Below are positions 47,523 through 59,812 of a stretch of DNA of 64,000 bases, one piece after another. The position numbers and the translations under genes were made by a program. How positions within the stretch are numbered: position 1 is the stretch's first letter; every line of letters starts with the position of its first letter. The stretch is from Triops longicaudatus (Eukaryota > Arthropoda > Branchiopoda > Notostraca > Triopsidae): positions 1,674,001 to 1,738,000 of the forward strand of contig JAGQDJ010000260.1 in NCBI GenBank assembly GCA_022885665.1, given 5' to 3'. The notes under the pieces are model-generated. The model was given only the letters and a program-made list of their open reading frames with translations, made no database searches and had not been told where the DNA came from.

Positions 47523-48939
47523 TTATCTGTCCATAGCGGCTGCCATCTGAAGCACATTTCGAGCTTGTAAAAGTAAAGGCATATCGATCATATGGCCATG
47601 GAAAGTAAAGGCACCCTTAAAGCAGACCAAGTGTTAAAAAGGATGCTTTCGAAAAATTAATATACTTGTCCAGATGCTTGATGCTCTTTGAAAGCTTCGG
47701 TTAACTCGGTAGCCCACTTAATACGTTCTAGGCTTGGGGAGAAACTTTCCTGTACAATAGGAACTTGTCCGGGATGAATAACTTGCTTCCCCGTGAAACC
47801 CATGCAAGCGCCTTCTTGGGACTGTGTCCGCAACCCTTCCAGATCTAAAAAGCTTTCAGTTAAAAACTACACGTGCTTAACATCTTCCCTTATTTTTTGA
47901 ATAAGTGACAAAATTTAAAAATGCTTTAAAAATCGAAAAGAGTACCTTTATAGTTGATGTATACTAGATCAATAGCCTGCACGCGGAAAGCTTTGGCCAC
48001 AGTTACTAGGTACTGACGAGCATACAAGAGTTCTTTCGCTTCAGGTGTACGCGTCGCGCCTAAAGTTCTGAAACACTGAAGAATACTACGAGAAAAATGT
48101 ACAAAAATTCTCCTACCAATATCCGCGACGAAATCGTCCGAACCAAAAACTAATGCGTCCATGATAAAAGGCGCGCCTTGCTGAGTCAAGGAATCTGCTC
48201 GTTCGCAAATCCGGGGCAGGTCAATCAACGCACGGGTCGATTCAATGAACATGACCAAATTAAAGACGGGTCTACTCTCCCTGTCTGCTACCCTTTTCAG
48301 TAACATCTCAGCAAACTTTTTATCACAAGAATAAAATTTTTAAATGTCTAATTGTCATAAGAAGTTTACGGTCGTACCCAATCTAGCTGATCAACCGTGT
48401 CTACTTTCGGCAGATGCAAGGTAGGAGGCAGATTTGCACTGGAAAGGATCACATCTAAATCTCGCTGGCAGAGCCCGCTTTCAACCGAGTTTACCCTTAC
48501 GGAGCATTCTGAACTACCGAAAGGTATTGACTGAAGATCAAGCACTTGCTTTATGTAATTCCTCGCTTCTTCCTAGTAGAATGAACATAACAGCTTTACG
48601 TCCAAAGCAATACAACTTTTACTTTTCGGTTCAGGGCCACTCCATCTTCGCAATCTAATACAATGCAATCTGCTCCTAGTGAAGGAATTTTTTTTACTTT
48701 TCTGGTATCATTTCCAGGTACATACATCATTGCGCGCCTGGGCGTGTAAGGCTGTAATTTAAAAAATATATCAAACTATTTACGCTATAACTCGTAAATT
48801 CGAATTTTACCCTGTTTTCCTTTGGCAAGGTCTTCAAAGTCCTTACGCTATTTCCAGTCAAGCTACTTTCTCCATGCTGGAAATTTAGTCGTCGAACGGA
48901 AAACAAAGCATTTCGGAATATGCATGTACCAAAAGACAT
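47523..48939 (-). CDS. CLYBL: Citramalyl-CoA lyase, mitochondrial (citrate lyase beta-like)
   Basis: Seven exons: 48939-48811, 48751-48623, 48572-48378, 48315-48117, 48059-47946, 47844-47666 and 47615-47523, giving 345 aa against 340 in human. A basic mitochondrial presequence occupies about the first 43 residues. The TIM-barrel HpcH/HpaI domain starts RRAMMYVPGNDTRKVKKIPS, with the metal and CoA region DCIVLDCEDGVA, LVMFIESTRA, FGSDDF and GFTGKQVIHPGQV. The enzyme cleaves citramalyl-CoA to acetyl-CoA and pyruvate in the C5 itaconate pathway, which protects B12-dependent methylmalonyl-CoA mutase. Intron 4 is 57 nt, a multiple of three without a stop, so it would read through in frame. A naive ORF ends one exon early; the last exon (GAFTFHGHMIDMPLL) restores the family end. 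Confidence 0.94.
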
Positions 48940-49220
48940 TTTTTAGCTATCCGGACGGAATTCTATGCCTCCAAGAAATAAACAGCGAGAAACTTTTATA
49001 CAGAAATGCTTCCGATATAACTGACAAATAATCCAACTTGTGCTGCACTCTAGTAGCAAATAAGGAATAAATCTCGAACAGGTAGCGCTTTTCCTCGTCT
49101 GGGAAAAATATGATCAGCTGCTTTTGGAAGTCTTTATTTAAGCGTTATTTTTAACATTTTTCTCTAGTGCCTGTTCATAATTAGTGTCGATTATTTAGAC
49201 CTATTTCAGGATTGCTGTAA
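48940..49220. promoter_or_regulatory. Bidirectional promoter interval, CLYBL and PCNP
   Basis: About 280 bp between the CLYBL start codon and the candidate first PCNP exon on the opposite strand. No other gene is present. The call rests on position. Confidence 0.35.
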
Positions 49221-49520
49221 GATGGAGCGCCAAAAAGGTAAGCGCATGCTTGCTATGGTCGGGTTCATTAACATGCTTCGTTATGGCATGAAGATGTATC
49301 ATCTGCTCCTAAAACCATTAATTTTGAGTACGAAGATATAGCGTTCCTATTGACACGAGTGTTCATAAAGATCACTGCTCGTATGTTAATGCCAAAGCTC
49401 AGAAAGCTTTATTATAGCTTATGTCATCGTTGGTCCTTCTGCGTTACTTTTTACCGAACGTATGTTTTAAGTACATTTTAATTGACCTTCGCCAGTGTTT
49501 CGGCTTCACCAGGGTCAAAC

Positions 49521-50179
49521 ATGTCAACCAGTGATGCAAAGCCAGAAAAGTGTTCAGGAAAACGTGAACACCTACATGAATCTTCGAACGATGACAGCGA
49601 TTCGAAAAAGCCAAAACTGGGAACCAATCCTAAGCCCTCTGTGTCGCAAGGACCAACTTCAGCCCCCAAGATTGCAATTTCCCTAGGATCTCAGGTTCGT
49701 TGCACGTTTTCTGTTTTATCTATTTTATTTTAAGTGAATGAGTAATTAGATAATGATAATATGTAGAAATTCGCCGCTCCTTCGGTGTCAAGTGTGAAAC
49801 CCACCTCGTCCAAATTAGTTGCTAAAGCATTTAATGTTTCGGATGACGAAGAGGAAGAAGAAATGCCAGCAGAAGCTCGCATGCGAATGAAAAACATTGG
49901 CAGGTTTGCAAGTTTGGAGATTTGAATACTCAAATAATGACAAGGGCACTATGATGAGTCAGAGTTGCGATTTTTACAAGGAAAATGACTGAACAACTAA
50001 TTTCCTAACTAAATAGGGAGACACCTACGTCGGCGGGACCTAATTCCTTTGGAAAGTCCAAGAGAGGGTTTACGGACTACAACAGTCTTTTCCAGAAACA
50101 GCTTAAGGAAATGGGAGAAGCGGACGAGAAAACCTCGTCCAATCCCCCTACCACTTCGCGGGACAAAAGCAAAAAGTGA
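49521..50179 (+). CDS. PCNP: PEST proteolytic signal-containing nuclear protein
   Basis: Coding exons 49521-49694, 49767-49903 and 50017-50179 give 157 aa, against 178 in human. The start MSTSDAKPEKC resembles the beginning of vertebrate PCNP. The diagnostic block EEEMPAEARMRMKNIG followed by RETPTSAGPNSFGKSKRGF is nearly identical to the human protein. The N-terminal part is rich in E, S, P and K (PEST-like). PCNP is a small nuclear protein ubiquitinated by NIRF/UHRF2, with unclear molecular function. A likely 5' exon at about 49200-49237 contains an ATG at 49222, but splicing GTAAGC at 49238 to the acceptor before 49496 puts that ATG out of frame, so I start at 49521. Confidence 0.9.
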
Positions 50180-53100
50180 AAAAGCACCTTTGATTGCTAT
50201 CTAAAACGATGCGTAATACAAGATCAGTTCAACAGTTGCGGTCTTTGACTGTGTAACACCCATGAGGTTTCATTATTGCTGGGCGAACGCTATTAAGCTG
50301 ATTCGCATTTCCAGGGCGTTTTCGAAGGAGTCCATTATATGAATTTTGGGCGTCGCTCGCCTGAACCCACGTCCTCCTAGGGGGGTTGTAAGAGAAAGAT
50401 TCATTTTGTGAGCCTACCCCAGCCTACCTTTCAGGTTTCCACCCAGAAAGTTGAATCCGTCTTCGCTGTCCAACATCCTTTGTATGCCACCGCCCGGCCT
50501 CTGCATTGCAGTCGTCAACCTGCTTGAACATTCTTACGTAGTAATTAAAGTAGTGGTCAGAACCTGTTGTTCCTGGCCTCGTTAGTTTCTTTACGGGACG
50601 ACCGAACGCTTGATATCTAATCTGAAATGGAATTTACGAGCGTTGTTGACGTTCTAGCCATATAAATGTACATTTGGTTCTTCGAAACCAGCAGAATGGC
50701 TTCTCGCCCTCTCTGTCCCTGTCGGACTGTTAACATACAAAACACACCCTAAATCTTCGCCGAGCGCGATGGCATATCTCCGACGTAAACCCATCAGCAA
50801 TTTTACCTCTTCGTAAGCTTTCAGCCTGCCATGTAACTGGGTGATCTCGTCCTCTTCGCGAAAAGTGCGTTGTCTAGCCCTTATCGTGACTTGCCTGCAG
50901 AGTCCCTCAACATTTTAAGTGTCCAGCCCAAAAACTTTCCGGTTTAATTTATGCCTTGTTTGCCCTTGCGGAAAACGATGTAAAACTCCAAAACGCGAAA
51001 ACCCGTGTAGGTCTTGACCAGTATTCGCCGAGCGAAGGGATTTTACCCATGCAAAGGAATTTGAGGGCAATTTTACAGGGTCACTTTATCCGCGATACGT
51101 CACTGTCTACTTGTTGGCAGCGGTGCTGAGAGCTCTTGCTTCAGCAAATCCACCTTCCGATCATCATAGCTCACACCTCGCAATGACAACTCGTTATAGT
51201 TCAAACGGTGGACTGTGATGCATTACTCGTGCTTCATTCTTTTCTTGCCCTTCTGGCAGACGCAGTTTTCATGTCCATGGAGGCTATTATTTTTAAAAAT
51301 ATTCCTCGTACGTGAGGAGCATCTTTGCGAGACGGGGTAGGAAAAAGGGGTTAAAAACGTTAAAAAAAGACTCCATGGGTGCAAAAACACTGGGAAGGCA
51401 GAAAAGCCGAGGCGTGCACTGAAGCAGGTCTCATTTTTTATACGTAAATCAAGTCGAAGGGTGGGATCCTCCCTTTTTGGTTGAAAATTATGTAGAACTC
51501 GTTTATTGTCATACAAGATTACTCCTCCCAAACTGGTTTATAGCATGTAAGGCTAAACGCCAAATACGAAACAGGTCATGGTGTAGTATTTTTATGGGAA
51601 GCCTTCATTACTTTTTTTCATCCCCTCCGAAACACCTCGTCCATTTTCCCGCGGCGAAATTGAAAAGCCTTTGCGTAGGTGTTGTAGAAGGTGTCAGCGC
51701 CGCTTATTAAGCGAGGTCTTGTGTATTCCCCATGTACAGCTTCAGAAGTCACCCCGCGTTTAAAGGAAGAATGGTCCTATTTGGTCAGATCCTGAAATGC
51801 GAACTTAAAAACTACTAAATACACAGCAGGCGTTGGCCCGTTTTTGGCTGTTTCTTAAGTCCCTGCAAGAGCTCTCCCATACTGGATTGGTTGGATGAGA
51901 TCATCCTAATTGGGTGTGTCGTTCTAGTAATTTCACTACAACTTTTTGAAACCCAACGTTTTAAAAAATAGTATTGCTTATCCTTTGTCTTATTACTGGT
52001 TCCGTGCTGGGTTCTGAATATGTTACAAATCCATCAGCTTACCCGCCCGAATAGTTTTCTTGGGGTTTTTCACTGCCTACACGTATATTGTAGGCTACAG
52101 GCTATGAGCTGAATCACCCACATGTTTATCAATGTCATTATTATTATTGAATTGAATACGCTAGTCTAAGGCATGAACAACAATTATGTTAGGGAAGCTG
52201 TAGTCAGAATGACAGGAATGTGCTACTTTCAATCCACGTGAAAAGGCGAAATGCTTTGTCCAATTACTCACAATGAAAAATGCAAGCCCAGAAATATCAC
52301 AAAAGTTTCATTCAAGCCAACTCGCTTTAAGAAATTTACGTGTCTTGGCTATTTAATAGTGGTGTAAAGACCATGGCTATTTCTGGACTGTATTGGCGAA
52401 TACATCTTCTACAACCTGCATCTTATAGACGTTTAATACTAACCAAATTTAGTGCAAGACGATTTTATTCGGACTTGGCACAAGTTTCGCTGTGCAAAGA
52501 ATCTCAGACAGTTTGTGCTCTGTGTAGATCAACCATCTCCAAGAAGAATTTTGCCCAACTGTTGGCAAGTAGCGAGAGTTTTTTTTTTTACAGTTGTAAG
52601 CTGAAGTGTCAAATAGTCTTCATTGCTGCATTTTTTTTTTAAATTGTTTGAGGCTTGAGCGTTGTCAAATGCGTTTAACTCGTCAGTGGAGACGTGTGGA
52701 AAAACCGGGATAGAGCCATGAACCGAATTTGTTGCTGTTGGAGGGGATTTGTTTAGGGAACGACACGTGTGCTCCCGTGCTCTGCGTGGGAGCTCTGTTG
52801 CTCGCAAGGGAGAGTCATATATCCAGTGTTTAGCTGCTAATATTAGCATTTTCTATCTACTGTGATTCTGCTTTTGGCCTTGTGGCAGTCACGGAAGTCG
52901 TTTCAAGTCTTTCCCCAATACAGAAAATTGTCTTACTGCCCGGAAACGTCGTTCACTATTAGCTTCATTCCCTACGCACTATTTGTCATAGCTAGAAGGA
53001 AATATTCATAGCTCCCAGAACTTACTACCTTTTTATCTGCTATCCTGACGTCGCATTAATGTTTTCTTCGACAAATGTTACATCCCAGTTCGCGCTGTCA

Positions 53101-54950
53101 GTGACTTGCCGACAAGGGTGCATGCTTAAGGCCTGAAGATTTCTCTTTCAGAAAGACTCACGCTCGGAAAGCCATCAGTATTTTGCAGTAGGAGTCCAAG
53201 TTCTCATAACAAGGCGCGTGTCAATCTTCACCTTTTCAGACATGGTGAAGGGAGGTCTGCATAACATAATCTTCCGTGTTTCTACTGTTAACTCCGTTTC
53301 TTTGGCAGGTAATTGTCCATAAACGTAAATTCTGTCTCGGGTAAACAGCTGCTTTCCTTCTCAGTTCAAAACTCACGGCACAGGCTTCGTGAATTTTGCG
53401 GCCTCTTTTTGACACACGAATGTCTTTATCAAAGCTAAGCCTGTAGTTATATCCTCAGCTACCGGGCAGCTTTCGTGTTGGAAGCATTTACTAGGATCTG
53501 CTTGGTTTAAGCGCATATTCCCAGTGGCGTGGAGAAAAAGAAGAAAATGATGGTTACCAGCGAAGAGCCAAGCGTGCATTCGTTCGTCTTATGAGCTACC
53601 GACAGATTGTCAGTCACATATTTTCTTCCTAGTGCGTTTTATTGAACCTGCGTGTCGTTCATGGGGTTCAGAAGGGAGTTAAACGAAGTAGGTAGCTTGG
53701 TGCATATTTGCGTTTGTTGTTGGTTCAGGCACAGCCGTCAGCAGTTAAGCGCAAAATCGCTTCCTTACCAATATTTTGACTGGACTCCCTGTCTTCCTGG
53801 CTTGCCGTAAATAACCTCTTGTAATGTGGGTGTGAACGCGGGGTATTTACACGAGCAAAATATGCTGACTTTTAGGCCTGACATTCCACGTAGTGATGAA
53901 ATCTGTAATCTCGAAATGTCAAAAATCCAGACCGGTTTCTGCCGTTTACCTCGACGACGACGTAAATAGATTGTGACGTTTTGCGAATATTTCGTTTCCT
54001 TGCTTTTGTGCGTTAACACGCTGTGTTGACGAGAAGAAGGATCTCAAAGCCTCAGTACAATTCTAAGGCTTTATAATCGCACTAGGCGTCGGAATGTCAA
54101 ACTAATTACGGATACAGGCGTCGAAGTACCGCTTTTCAAATTAAACCAGTAAGACTCTAGTAAAACTGTCATCGATACACTTATAAAGGAACTAGCAGGG
54201 AAGGAAGCTGAGTTTCCTTGAAGGGGGAAAAATGTTAAAAGTCGAGATTTGAGTCGCTCGTTCCGTCTAGTTCACTTTTGAAGCATGAAAGTTAGGCCAC
54301 AAGCAAAACTGAAGCTAAGAAGTCTATCATGAAGTCAACCAGGTGGGAGCAGAAGGCGACCATCTTTCACGCCAAGAGCTTTTGCCTCCTTCGCCTTCGC
54401 ACATATCCTCCAGTGAAAGGTTTGGCCTCTCTTAACGCCCCATTTGCTGTGTTACAGGCTGTCACAAAAAACCTCGTGCTTTTTCTTCCCCTGGTAGAGA
54501 GTGAAAAAGCAAAAATCTGGCACCTCTTTCCACGCAAAAAAGCATAGTTACTCGGAGGGCAACTGTCATTGACGCTCCTCAAAGAATTTTTTTTTCAGTG
54601 GTCTGCTTGAGAAAAAAAAAGAAGCCAGTGAGAGATTTTTGCGAAGACGAATTGGAAGAAAACTTGAAGCAACTACGTTAGGGGTTATTAATAGCTTGGC
54701 ACTGGTGTTATAAAATGTGCAAAACAGAACAGCTGTTGGGTTTCTTTGGATTGGGGTTGATGTGGGGGTAACTCAGCAGTAGGCCGTTCTCGGGGGTTGA
54801 CAAACATGAATAACGGCCAGTTAGGATTCCTGAAGCACAGGCCAAGCAAAATGCAGAGCCAGCACAATGCATAAAATGCATTGCACTCAGCGTCTAACAT
54901 AGAATGAGTTTTTCGTTAAGCACGAAAAAAGTCGGTCAGTGCGAAGAAGC

Positions 54951-54973
54951 AAAAAAAAAAAAAAAAAAAAAAA
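54951..54973. repeat. Poly(A) run, about 23 nt
   Basis: The longest homopolymer in the window. It could be a retroposon tail, but I see no target-site duplication or element body beside it. Confidence 0.8.
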
Positions 54974-57900
54974 TAAGATATACGTCCATGCAAAGTAGCT
55001 GTTCTTGGCAACTTGGAAGTCCCTGTGGAGTTTCGTAGTCTTCGGACACATCCCATTTTTTTGGTGTTTTGGCTTTGGTGACGAGATTGTCAGCCTTAGC
55101 ATCTCAGGAATTAGCCATTAGCATTGTAGTGACATTTCCTCCGTAATTAGCTTGATTAGCATGCCATTATGATGCATAAAGCACTTCTTTTTGAAAACGT
55201 AGTCCTCACGTACGCGGGGAAGATAGCGTAGATTATGTGTGGGAATGCGAAACATTGATATGACAGGAGTTGCCGAGGAAAATTCAGTTTAGGCAAATTT
55301 ATCACTTCGACTATCAGACGAATGAAATGTGTCGTTCTGGAATTATAGAAGTCATTTGGTACGCTGACACGATGAGTACGGCAGTCTCGTAAAAATCTTC
55401 AATTTAATCCGTTTTTGCGTTACAGGCAACCGTTGCCAACTTAGAGGCTTCGAATGGTTATTAAAATTCCCGTGTTCGTTCTATTCTGGACATTAATGCA
55501 CTATCCTTACTCTGAACACGACAGGCCAGTGAAACTGAGCATTGTTTAGTGCAACGGGAAATTTACGACTTTACCGTGTTCTTTGAGGTAAACATACCAG
55601 GAACCGTTTCCCAGGGTTTAGACAACGCTGTTTTGTTTAAAGCCTATTTTGCTTATGCTTTTCCCGCAGCGCTAACGACTTCTGTTGACGGAAATGACTA
55701 TTTGCACATACGAACTAATTCCGGTTCCGAAGTTACTTAATTGCACTCTAGGGAAGTAATAGTCGGCAAACACACAAGCTTTGAATCTCTGAAGGATGCG
55801 ATGAACTGAAAGCGGTAGAAATAACCTGTCACTAAAATTTCTTCTTGTGATGAAAAGGGAATTTTACTTTACTTGGGGAAACCAAGTCTGTTCGTCAAGA
55901 TTTTCGTGTAAGCAAGATTTTTCGGTAACCAATATTTGTAAGCATATCAGTTTGATCCTCGTATGGACAGGCTGGATGGAGGACCGTAATGATTACTAAT
56001 GAGCATCACGACTTCGTTGGTTTTAATACTTGCTGCCCATTACAATTTTATGAATTAGCTTGTGAGATTCATTCAGATTCTAGTCTATGGCCAATCATGC
56101 GATCATTACCGTACGGTGTGGGGACTTGGATGGTATCTGTGCTGCTTAAAGAGAAAGATTTGAATCACTCACCATGAGTTTTAGCGAGGAAAACCTTATT
56201 CTCTGTGGAAGTTGTAGGTCAATTTCACGTAGGTTAGCGCTTTATGAATATGACTAGACAATTGAAAATGACGGATGAGAGCTTAGAGCAAAGCCTGATT
56301 GCGACAGATAAGGATAGGGAATGCTTAGAGCACGTCAAGGTTGAGTACTAGACACTTTCCACTGGCAAATTGCGTGGGTCCATGCCAATTAGTTTTAATG
56401 AAAGCCTGTTGCCATATTCTGCTTTCGGGTGTTTGGGTCGAATAGAGGTTTGAAACCCAAACTTTCCCATTACGAGCTTTTTAAAAGGATGAATGGAACG
56501 GGGAACCCTACCTAACACAAACGCCTCCCAATGACTCAACAAGAAAGAGCCTCATCGGCACAGCGAAGAAAATGTGTCACGGTTGTCCGTCTCCTGCGAC
56601 AGTTGTATGGGATGGCCAAAGCGTGTATGAATGTGTGTATTCAGAGGTTAGAGATCGTGAGCATTGAACCTTAGTATGCGTATTCGAAAATTGTTTTCAC
56701 TCGAATCTATTAAGCTAAAAGTTTGACACGGAATTCACAGGGACCCTTGTCCTGAAAGTTGGCATTCAAAATTAGACGTCGCATAGTTGGCTCGTCGCGT
56801 TTCCTGGAAAATACCTCACACGCGTGAGTAGCATTCAAGCTGAAACTAAAGGTGAAGGCATGACGTATCGAGTTAGGCCTGCGATGAAATGTTCAATTAA
56901 GTCCAACTTTTCCTGCAGGCCTATGGTGATTGACAACGAGTGAAAACGCCTACTAATTCTTCAGAGTCTACGAACCTTTAAAAGACCGTAGATTAGGATG
57001 CATAGCAGCTTCAGGTCCATTTTAACGTAGCCGCAGGCGAGATAACTGGATATGCACAGCACGGCAAACTTCCGGAACTTGTCCAGCTAGGTTAATGTAT
57101 TCCCTTATTACTAATGCAATGTTGATCCTTTAGTCCTTGGAGTGCAGTTCGCAGATTCGTATCGACAGTCTTTCTTGTGAGCCATAGGCGAAGGAAAAGG
57201 TTCAAAACGATGTCCAAGTCTTTCCTTTGTCCCTTAGGGTTGAAGCTGTTGAACCTGCTGGGAAAATGAAATATGGAAACCTGGCACATCTCAACCTAGA
57301 ACTACCTCATGGGCCCAGGCCCATCTACGTGGCCGTCGATATGGAAGTTGGGAAGGAAAGCAGCCTGAGTCAAGAGGGGATTAGGTCACAGCACATGTGG
57401 TTGACATTTCTGCCGATTGCATCTTTATTTCTCACACTTATTACTCAGGAATAGGTCCAAAAAATCTGCAAGCTCGAAAGGGACCGAAAGAGCGCAGTCT
57501 CCCCCAAAATGTATGAAAAGAAGCCCGGAAGCTGCATTTTCACCTGTAGGTCTTTGACATACCTGTGCTGCTCTTCTTCGCTCTTTATTGTGCGCGTGCA
57601 TACCCAAAGCCCTTCTCCTTGAAAGCTGCCGAGACCTGCCCGGACCCTTTCCGTGGCCTTTTGGATTTGAAAGCCAAGAGATTTGAGGTGGAATCAGACA
57701 AATCTGGGGGATATTCTGAATAGTGGGCGCGGATATGTAAGTAAGGCAGGACCGGTTAACAAGACCGATCCCTGAAAGATAATTTCTGCCTAAAGAAGTA
57801 GTGGGAGAGGGAAAAGACATCCCGGAATCCCAGAAATAGCACATCTTGTGAGACCAACTGTCTTTTTCAAAGATGAAACCGTAAAATGCGAGAAAATCGA

Positions 57901-58099
57901 AGGAAGCGTTTGTCTTATGGGAGCAAGGCTCAAACGGACACACAATCTGTGGAGCCCATCGCTTCTAATACCTCTAACAGGGTTATGAGCTATTTTTGAA
58001 AAGAAAGCTCCCACGCTTCCTGTTTACAACGGGAGAAAAAAGACGCCTTCTCTTAGCACCCAACTCGCTCATGTAACGCGCTAACTTTTTCCCTCTAGA

Positions 58100-58114
58100 T
58101 CTCTCTCTCTCTCT
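58100..58114. repeat. TC dinucleotide run
   Basis: About seven TC units followed by GTTTATACAG. The combination resembles a pyrimidine tract plus splice acceptor, so a 5' non-coding exon of the downstream STAR gene could begin here. Speculative. Confidence 0.6.
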
Positions 58115-59528
58115 GTTTATACAGGAACTGATATACCTAGAGTTTCTGAAGAATTGAACAATAGCCTAATCCATTCCTCTTCCGTCAAACACGTTTGCGG
58201 CAAAAACGTACAGCCAGTACTGCATATTCTTCGAAGCGGCAAACTGTCAACAATATGACATCTAAGTTTTACAAAAGACGCCTTTAGGACCTATTGTTCA
58301 GATATAAGCTACAACATGTTTGCGATATTATCAACTGTTTTTATACTCTTTAACATTCTGTGTGAACTGTCTTGATGCTGTAATACGAAATCCTCACATA
58401 AATCCTCACTGTATCTAACCATTCCCATTTACCTGGACCATGTAATTATGCGCCTTTTCTTCTGTACTCACAGCTTTTAAGTGTAACTCACGCAAATTAA
58501 CAAGTTGAGGCAGGGTACCTATGGTATGCCGTGCATAAATGCAAGAGCTATTTAGAAAAATACCGCTACTGCATAATTGTATGATAATGTCGGGTTGACT
58601 GAAAAACACCTCTACTGCAGGCTGGCAATTCTTCGAAGCCTAGGTAAATTTTTACATAAGGTAAGAAATGCACAGCGATAAAACAGTTCGTTTCTGGGGG
58701 AGGGCCAGTGGGCCAATCTCTCCTCCTTGGCCTCCTTTCCCTTGAAGGGCTTTTCCTCCTCTCCGCATAGCGGCGTCTTAAAAACGTCATGGCCCCAGGC
58801 TTCTCGAGGGGTCGGCTTCTCTGGCTGGCAAGCATCACGTCTCAAGTCTCGTTTGCTGTTCGCCACTCGTTCTTTGTCAGTCGAGACAGCAACCAGCTTG
58901 CGCAAGGCCAAGTTGCTGGGGAGGTGTGTTGGTGTGTAAAAGTCCTGTGATGGTGCTACAAAATTCTACTTTACAACCTCAGCTGTGATATTCGACAAGC
59001 AAGCAGTATGAATTGACATCTTGAACAGAAGACAAAACCTTGTTGCCGTAGCTGGATTACAACCTTTTACTGTGCCTTTGTTACCGAGTATAAAAGAAGA
59101 GACGAAAAAAATTCGACTACCTCTCAGAAATTCCCTCACAGAGGCGTATAGTATACACGACGGTTTGTCAGCGACCGTAACGTTTCCCTGGTTGGTGCTG
59201 CGTCCAAGTACCGAGTCCGACGCCAAGAAAATTTTTCTTTGCCCTATAAACGGTACCTCTTCCCCCACTGTCGAAAGACAACGTTCTGTTGTTCCTTTCC
59301 CGATTCACTGCTAGTACTGTATTTTGTTGTTGGAAAGGAAAGTTTTCCAAGCATCTCTTTATCGCCAAAGTAGAAACGCTTTGCCAAATTTGTGTTGGCT
59401 CCCATTCGCTCCAACTTGAGCTGAATGCCACACTTTTGCTCTATTTGCCGTCAGAAGGGAACATAAAGTAAAAAAAAAGGCGAGGTAACTCTCGTTCCCG
59501 GCATTTTTAGACGCGAAGACTTTAATGC

Positions 59529-59560
59529 GAAGCACGTTTGTGCAACATAGCACGTGCTTC
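59529..59560. promoter_or_regulatory. 9-bp inverted repeat containing an E-box
   Basis: GAAGCACGT (59529-59537) and ACGTGCTTC (59552-59560) are perfect inverted copies separated by 14 nt. The right arm overlaps the palindromic E-box CACGTG (59551-59556) and both arms contain ACGTG, the core of bHLH-PAS (HIF-like) sites. It lies about 100 nt upstream of the STAR gene start codon. It may be a regulatory DNA site or a hairpin in the 5' UTR. Confidence 0.35.
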
Positions 59561-59655
59561 AAACTTTTCAGAAACGTAACGAACAGCACTCGAACATAGT
59601 GAACGGATTGTGCTCCTTTGAAACGGAGAACAGCACCGTGTGCATTGCTCCGAAA

Positions 59656-59812
59656 ATGGCGGATATCATGATGATGAGTGAATCAATGACTCTACCCACG
59701 CTAGCTAACACACAAAGCATAGCCGATTACTTGGCCCAGCTACTCAAGGACAAAAAACAATTAGCAGCCCTGCCGAACGTATTCCACCACGTGGAACGGT
59801 TACTCGATGATG
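59656..59812 (+). CDS. how/QKI: First recognised coding exon of a quaking/held-out-wings STAR RNA-binding protein (partial)
   Basis: The exon starts at ATG 59656 (MADIMMMSESMTLP) and ends at a strong donor, GAT GAT G then GTAAGC, after 52 codons. It encodes the start of the QUA1 dimerisation domain: SIADYLAQLLKDKKQLAALP and VFHHVERLLDD, very close to fly HOW and vertebrate QKI. The KH and QUA2 RNA-binding parts are downstream, outside the window. STAR proteins bind ACUAAY-type sites and control splicing, stability and translation in muscle and glia. The frame is open upstream of this ATG to about 59554, so a longer N-terminus cannot be excluded. Confidence 0.88.

Larger units (their letters stand above)
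50180..59655. other. Gene-poor stretch upstream of the STAR gene
   Basis: About 9.5 kb without a recognisable protein. The first part should hold the PCNP 3' UTR. The last 1 kb is richer in GC (58.68-58.93 kb) and likely holds promoter and leader of the quaking-type gene. Simple repeats occur at 54951-54973 and 58100-58114. Several 60-170-codon frames occur on both strands, but they overlap one another and show no family motif. Confidence 0.55.

Noticed and set aside
52340..52642. 100-codon frame whose start looks like a mitochondrial presequence (YRRLILTKFSARRFYSDLAQ)
   Set aside because: The resemblance ends after about 40 residues and runs into homopolymer-encoded Phe. No splice donor or homologue supports it.
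54951..54973. Retroposon insertion marked by a poly(A) run
   Set aside because: No element body or target-site duplication could be seen.
57425..57943. 172-codon minus-strand frame
   Set aside because: Longest free-standing frame, but no recognisable domain, no nearby promoter or polyadenylation logic, and an overlapping frame on the same strand. Treated as chance.
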